DNA of 64,000 nt from Evansella sp. AB-P1 (lineage in GTDB: Bacteria; Bacillota; Bacilli; Bacillales; Salisediminibacteriaceae): assembly GCF_029688925.1 (NCBI RefSeq), contig NZ_JARUKY010000020.1:1-64000 (forward strand), read 5' to 3'. Shown here one piece after another: positions 59,714 to 64,000 of this stretch. Position 1 is the first letter of the stretch, and each line of letters begins with the position of its first letter. The notes below the pieces were generated by a model. It was not told where the DNA came from, did not search any database, and saw nothing but the letters and a program-made list of their open reading frames with translations. Position numbers and translations under genes: made by a program.

Positions 59714-61750
59714 ATGAAAAAGATAATAATTTGTATATTTTTATTGATTATGTTCGGAGCAACAAGTGTTTTCAGTCAAATTGATATGGAAGAAATGGGA
59801 AGTATCGTGCTAGACTCTGAACAACAGAATCCGTTTCCATTGGACGGTAAATGGGAGTTTTATTGGGGTGAGTTACTGGAACCTTCTGATATAAGTGAGA
59901 GTAGGCATATTCCAGATTATATAGCTGTTCCTTCTTCGTGGAACGATGGAAAGGTTTATAGAGAATCCATAGAAAGTACTGGATATGGTACATACCGACT
60001 TAAGTTACATATACCAGACGAGGATGTGAACAAACAGAAGGCAATATCGTTTCACTATATCGGAAGTGCATACAGAATTTGGGTAGATGGGGAAGAATAT
60101 GATGGGGCAGGAGTGGTAGGTACAAATGCTATTGAAGAAACTCCATTATTAAAAAGAAATATCATCTTTTTTGAACCTCTTGATACTATTGTGGAAATTG
60201 TTATTCAAGTATCAAACTTCTCATTTCGGGAAGGTGGCATTATTCATGAGGTTACATATGGGGACCCTGATACATTGGCTGGTTTATTGATTAATGAGAA
60301 CCTTTTAAACTTTTTTACAATTGGTGGACTATTTATTATAGGGCTTTATCATTTATTAGTATATGCTAAGAGAAATAATGAACCTGCTATTCTATTTATT
60401 GGTTTCTCCTCATTAGCCCTTGCAATTAGAACATTTACAGTAAGTGAGTCTGTTATACTACCAATTATTGATATGATTGGTTGGGAAAACCTCGTAAGAA
60501 TCGAATATTTATCTGAAGAGATTTTTTTCATATGTCTCGTTCTTACAGTAAAATTTTTATTTCCTAGAGAAGTACATCAATCAATGGTGTATATTTCGAT
60601 TATTACAGCGTCTCTCCTAAGTTTAATCATATTATTTACTCCATCTCAAATCTTTACAAGTATGCTTCCATATCACATTTTATTATTAGTTGCTTTGTCT
60701 TGCTATTTCGTATTCTATGTAGGTATTTTGGCTATTATCCGAAAAAGAGAAGGGGCTATCTTACATATTATTGGTGCGTTGTTTATTGTATTTGGTGTTT
60801 TAAATGATTTACTTAAGAGTATGATGCTTATACATACATTTTCTATGATACAGTATGTTTTTATCATTTTTATTATGCTTCAAGCTGTAATAATTTCTAA
60901 CAAGTATACAGTTTTATTCAAAGAGAATGAGTCATTAACAAGTGAATTATTCGAATTAACAGAAACATTGGAATACAAAATTCAAGAAAGAACAGAAAAA
61001 CTCCATCAAAAAAATAATGAGTTAATTGAATTACAACAGTCTAGGACAAAATTACTAGCGAATATTGCACATGATATGGGAACCCCGCTAGTTGGTGTCC
61101 AGACATATTTGCAAATCATGAAAGAGGGAAAAGTAGATTTAGATAATCAGATTGTAATTCCTAAGTTGGTAGATGAAATATCTTATATTAGGAGACTAAA
61201 TAATGATCTCTTTGATTTATCAAAGTTAGAATCTCAAAATTTGAAGTTTCAGATGGAAATAGTACAAATAAAAGAATACATTACAAAAATATATAGAGCC
61301 GTACAAAAAGAAGTGATGTTACCTTCTCAACAGGCAGTATTCAAAATCGCTAAGTTAGAGACAAAAATAAATGGAGAAGAAGCCTGTGTGGAGTTGGACA
61401 ATATTCGAATCAGACAAGTAATGGAAAATTATATTGGAAATGCTCTTAAGTTTTCAAAGAATATATCAAAAGAAACCGAGATTACACTAAATTGTTATGT
61501 AAATAGAAATGTGGAATCAGAATATGAGGTAATAATAGAAGTAATTGATAATGGAACCGGTATTGCCGAAGAAGAAGTGGATCATGTTTTCGAACGGTTT
61601 TATAAAAAAAGAGAAGGAAACCTTGATGGTAGTGGATTAGGTCTAGCAATCGTGAAAGAGATTGTTGAACAACACGGAGGAAAAGTAGGTGTAGAAAGTA
61701 AAATGGGAGAAGGCAGCTGCTTTTATTTTTCCTTACCTATTACGCAATAA
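59714..61750 (+). CDS. 7TM-DISM-type sensor histidine kinase
   Basis: 678 aa. Signal peptide (1-21). Extracellular jelly-roll carbohydrate-like sensing domain (about 40-185; LDGKWEFYWGELLEP, VPSSWNDG). Seven membrane helices (about 197-395), a coiled coil (about 400-445), HisKA with H453 (NIAHDMGTPLVG), and HATPase (about 565-675; GNALKFSKN, DNGTGIAEEE, GSGLGLAIVKE). All kinase motifs present. The paired regulator is uncertain: the next gene (NarL type) is on the opposite strand and usually pairs with HisKA_3 kinases. RBS AAGGTGGAG. Confidence 0.92.
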   Translation: MKKIIICIFLLIMFGATSVFSQIDMEEMGSIVLDSEQQNPFPLDGKWEFYWGELLEPSDISESRHIPDYIAVPSSWNDGKVYRESIESTGYGTYRLKLHIPDEDVNKQKAISFHYIGSAYRIWVDGEEYDGAGVVGTNAIEETPLLKRNIIFFEPLDTIVEIVIQVSNFSFREGGIIHEVTYGDPDTLAGLLINENLLNFFTIGGLFIIGLYHLLVYAKRNNEPAILFIGFSSLALAIRTFTVSESVILPIIDMIGWENLVRIEYLSEEIFFICLVLTVKFLFPREVHQSMVYISIITASLLSLIILFTPSQIFTSMLPYHILLLVALSCYFVFYVGILAIIRKREGAILHIIGALFIVFGVLNDLLKSMMLIHTFSMIQYVFIIFIMLQAVIISNKYTVLFKENESLTSELFELTETLEYKIQERTEKLHQKNNELIELQQSRTKLLANIAHDMGTPLVGVQTYLQIMKEGKVDLDNQIVIPKLVDEISYIRRLNNDLFDLSKLESQNLKFQMEIVQIKEYITKIYRAVQKEVMLPSQQAVFKIAKLETKINGEEACVELDNIRIRQVMENYIGNALKFSKNISKETEITLNCYVNRNVESEYEVIIEVIDNGTGIAEEEVDHVFERFYKKREGNLDGSGLGLAIVKEIVEQHGGKVGVESKMGEGSCFYFSLPITQ

Positions 61751-62392
61751 AGCAGCAGCCTCCTGACGATTTTTCACTTGTAGTTTTTCATATATCACTG
61801 TTAAATAGTTTTTTAATGTGCCGACACTTACTGATAGGTTGTCGGCAATTTCTTTATTTGTATACCTTTCAACAAGTAAGGACATGATTTTTTGTTCGCG
61901 AATTGTAAATGTATTATTTGAATAAATAAATTCAGGAAGCTTAGGTTGCTTATTGATGGTGTTTACGAGATAGGTCGCTAACTTTGAGGCTACTTCTGCC
62001 GGTAGAATGTATTGCCCCTTTACAACATCCTGAATTGTATTCACTAAATTTATAAAATCAATTCCCTTAATTAAATAGCCATTTGCACCGTTAGCGAGCC
62101 CCTCGATTATGAATTCCTCTTCATTAAATGTTGTTAAAATCAGTATATACATATGTGGATATTCTAATTTAAGTTTACGTATGCATTCAATGCCATTCAT
62201 CATAGGCATTTTTATATCTATTAATATAACGTCAGGTTGTAGATCCTTAATTTTTTCTAGTGTTTCTTTACCATTCCCTGCACTACCTACCACGGTTAAA
62301 TGCTTTTCGGCGTTTATAACTAATTCAATCCCTGAACGAAAGAAAATATCATCATCTGTTATAAAAATTTTCAAAGTTTCATCGGACTCCAT
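61733..62392 (-). CDS. NarL/FixJ-family response regulator
   Basis: 219 aa from ATG 62392 (MESDETLKIFITDDD), preceded by AAGGAAG; the ATG six codons upstream lacks a site. Receiver domain with phospho-acceptor D59 (VILIDIKMP) and a LuxR-type helix-turn-helix (about 155-215; FTIREQKIMSLLVERYTNKEIADNLSVSVGT). Its end overlaps the kinase gene end by 18 bp on the opposite strand. Convergent arrangement with the kinase is unusual for a cognate pair, but plausible given the lack of any other partner nearby. Confidence 0.9.
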   Translation of the reverse strand: MESDETLKIFITDDDIFFRSGIELVINAEKHLTVVGSAGNGKETLEKIKDLQPDVILIDIKMPMMNGIECIRKLKLEYPHMYILILTTFNEEEFIIEGLANGANGYLIKGIDFINLVNTIQDVVKGQYILPAEVASKLATYLVNTINKQPKLPEFIYSNNTFTIREQKIMSLLVERYTNKEIADNLSVSVGTLKNYLTVIYEKLQVKNRQEAAALLRNR

Positions 62393-62592
62393 GATGCTAC
62401 TTCCTTTCATACAATAGATAGAACTATTTGTAAGATTAAAGATTTTAATACTAAAATTTTATCACAAAATTCTACAAATTGTTACTTTATTTGAGAATAT
62501 GACTATAAGTCACTACTACTTTATACCTATTTCCACTATAGTGAACGTAATTACAATCATACAGAGGATTAGTTTAGTGGGGAGTGAAAGGT

Positions 62593-64000
62593 ATGTTAAA
62601 AAAACAAGTAAAATTATTAGAAAAGAATTTACTTATTTTTCTTTGTGCATTACTTGCTTTTTCACCGTTGCTGACAACAGCAGTTGGGATGAAAGAGGTA
62701 ACAGCGGCAGGTGGTATTTCAATATCTAACCTAAAAGGAATTGAATATCAAGAGGGGGATGGGCCAGTACAAGTTGCTCCAGAGGTGGAGATTACTGGTG
62801 GAGGTTCGTATGGAGATGGGTATGTCCGTTTTGGAATAAATGGCATGACTTCTTCAGAGACATTATCTATTATCACTGTTAATAGTCCATCCGATGTAGA
62901 TGGGGAAGTATCAATCGTTGATAGCCTCGTATACTTAGGAAACGGTACAGGGTATAGGCAAATTGGTACTGTTAATAGGGTACTTAATGGGAAAGATGGT
63001 CATCCGATTCAAATAGATTTCTCAACACCTCTAGTGAATTCTGGATTTGAAGAAGAGGTGAAGAGTGCGAGCATTACATCACAGAACCAAATGGGGCAAA
63101 CGCATCGAATTAACGGTTGGGATATCACTTTAGGGGAATATAGAATTGACCAATTAAAGCAAGGAACTCAAGGGACATTAGTTACTAGTGGTACGCAAGC
63201 AAATGATTTTAGAATGCAGTTTCAAGTGCAAAGTAGTGAGAAGTCTACTGGTAATTACGCTTTAAGACTAGAGTCAAGGTATTGGGTAAATGAAAGAAGT
63301 AGTCATCCACATAACTTAAGGAACCCTAATTATGCTGTGTTCCATGGTCCGTGGGCAATCAGTGATGCTTTCTATGCATATAAGGAAGATACCATCGCTT
63401 TAGATTGGTCCGCTGTAAATGGTGGAGATGATTATGATGTGTATGCATTTTTAGAAAATGTAGAAACAGGAAATGAAATTGAATTGTTTTATGGAAGAGG
63501 ATTTGTACAGCCATGGATTACTACGGGAGCAGAAATTCCTGCTGATGGAAATTACCGTTTTAAATTTATTAGTGGTTCTTACGATGCTACTGGTGGCGGA
63601 TTAATGGGTGCGTCCCTTTACATCGATAATATCCGTTACTTCGGTAATGCAGCAAATGATGCTGTTGTTCAACAGGTGGCAAGATTAATAACTTATGAAA
63701 ATACATCACCTGATCCAGACTTACCAGAGAGAACGTTGGAGATCGAAATTAAGAACGCAGATAATAAAACGACTACTGTAACTGAAGAAGTGCAAAATGA
63801 AGCACTTATCCACTATGCTCAGGGGGATAACAGTGGAAATGTAACGCAGGATCTAGTTTTAGTAACAGAACCGAAAGATGGAGCAACAATCCAGTGGTCT
63901 AGTGATTCAAATTTATATATTAATGCAGATACTGGTGAAGTAACGAGACCATCTCATGTACTAGGCGATCAACAAGTTGTGTTAACTGCAAGAATTCCAA
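62593..64000 (+). CDS. Large secreted surface protein with Ig-like domain (partial)
   Basis: At least 469 aa, cut off by the window end. The frame stays open from ATG 62593 (MLKKQVKLLEKNLLIFLCAL), behind GGGGAGTGAAAGG. Signal peptide (about 1-38; LCALLAFSPLLTTAVG). A beta-rich extracellular region follows. Residues about 425-469 (DLVLVTEPKDGATIQWSSD..., TGEVTRPSH) match the bacterial Ig-like aBig_2 pattern. Similar proteins often carry carbohydrate-active or S-layer-like modules further on. Function not assignable from this part. Confidence 0.8.
   Translation, partial: MLKKQVKLLEKNLLIFLCALLAFSPLLTTAVGMKEVTAAGGISISNLKGIEYQEGDGPVQVAPEVEITGGGSYGDGYVRFGINGMTSSETLSIITVNSPSDVDGEVSIVDSLVYLGNGTGYRQIGTVNRVLNGKDGHPIQIDFSTPLVNSGFEEEVKSASITSQNQMGQTHRINGWDITLGEYRIDQLKQGTQGTLVTSGTQANDFRMQFQVQSSEKSTGNYALRLESRYWVNERSSHPHNLRNPNYAVFHGPWAISDAFYAYKEDTIALDWSAVNGGDDYDVYAFLENVETGNEIELFYGRGFVQPWITTGAEIPADGNYRFKFISGSYDATGGGLMGASLYIDNIRYFGNAANDAVVQQVARLITYENTSPDPDLPERTLEIEIKNADNKTTTVTEEVQNEALIHYAQGDNSGNVTQDLVLVTEPKDGATIQWSSDSNLYINADTGEVTRPSHVLGDQQVVLTARIP

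Overview
This is the replication-origin region of a low-GC, endospore-forming Firmicute of the Bacillaceae type. It carries the Bacillus-like order gyrA-gyrB-remB-recF-yaaA-dnaN-dnaA-[oriC]-rpmH-rnpA-yidD-spoIIIJ-jag-mnmE-mnmG-rsmG-noc-parA-parB, then ychF-rpsF-ssb-rpsR-yybS-gdpP-rplI-dnaC-purA and walRKHIJ-htrC-rlmH. Spore-linked genes (spoIIIJ, a KatX-type catalase, yyaC) and exact Bacillus parS sites support this. The species cannot be named from the window alone.

Layout. Positions 1-150 hold the promoter and leader of an rRNA operon that fires leftward out of the window. An HD-GYP-like protein, the catalase and the gyrA-to-dnaA block follow, all on the minus strand. The origin is bipartite: DnaA-box clusters flank dnaA on both sides, and a DnaA-trio-like unwinding element lies between dnaA and dnaN. 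From rpmH rightward almost everything is on the plus strand, leading away from oriC: ribosome, RNase P and membrane insertion genes, tRNA modification, the segregation and nucleoid occlusion genes with parS sites, the rpsF-ssb-rpsR operon, gdpP-rplI-dnaC, a chemoreceptor, PurR-regulated purA, a five-gene tRNA cluster (Glu, fMet, Asp, Phe, Thr), a LysM-G5-M23 peptidase, and the WalRK cell-wall operon with its HtrA-type protease. Two further DnaA-box clusters, before mnmE and before rlmH, are probably part of initiation control.

From about 52.5 kb synteny breaks and an accessory segment begins: a second, divergent RlmH-like protein, a Fic protein, two AraC regulators, an EAL phosphodiesterase, a GH4 glycosidase, a 7TM-type histidine kinase, a convergent NarL-type regulator, and the start of a large secreted Ig-like protein that runs off the end.

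The strongest unexpected signals are: (1) two RlmH paralogs with complementary defects, one with an intact SAM loop but a rewritten catalytic tail, the other with an intact tail but a degenerate SAM loop, which suggests a possible obligate heterodimer; (2) a dispersed intergenic element, seven copies, each with a core of exactly 44 bp, an invariant AGGAC loop and compensatory changes in its stems, which suggests a selected structured RNA or DNA element; (3) DnaA-box clusters, parS sites, a perfect WalR box and PurR boxes that give much of the regulatory wiring; (4) an orphan 17-bp hairpin followed by a terminator at 54.35-54.44 kb that may be a small RNA.
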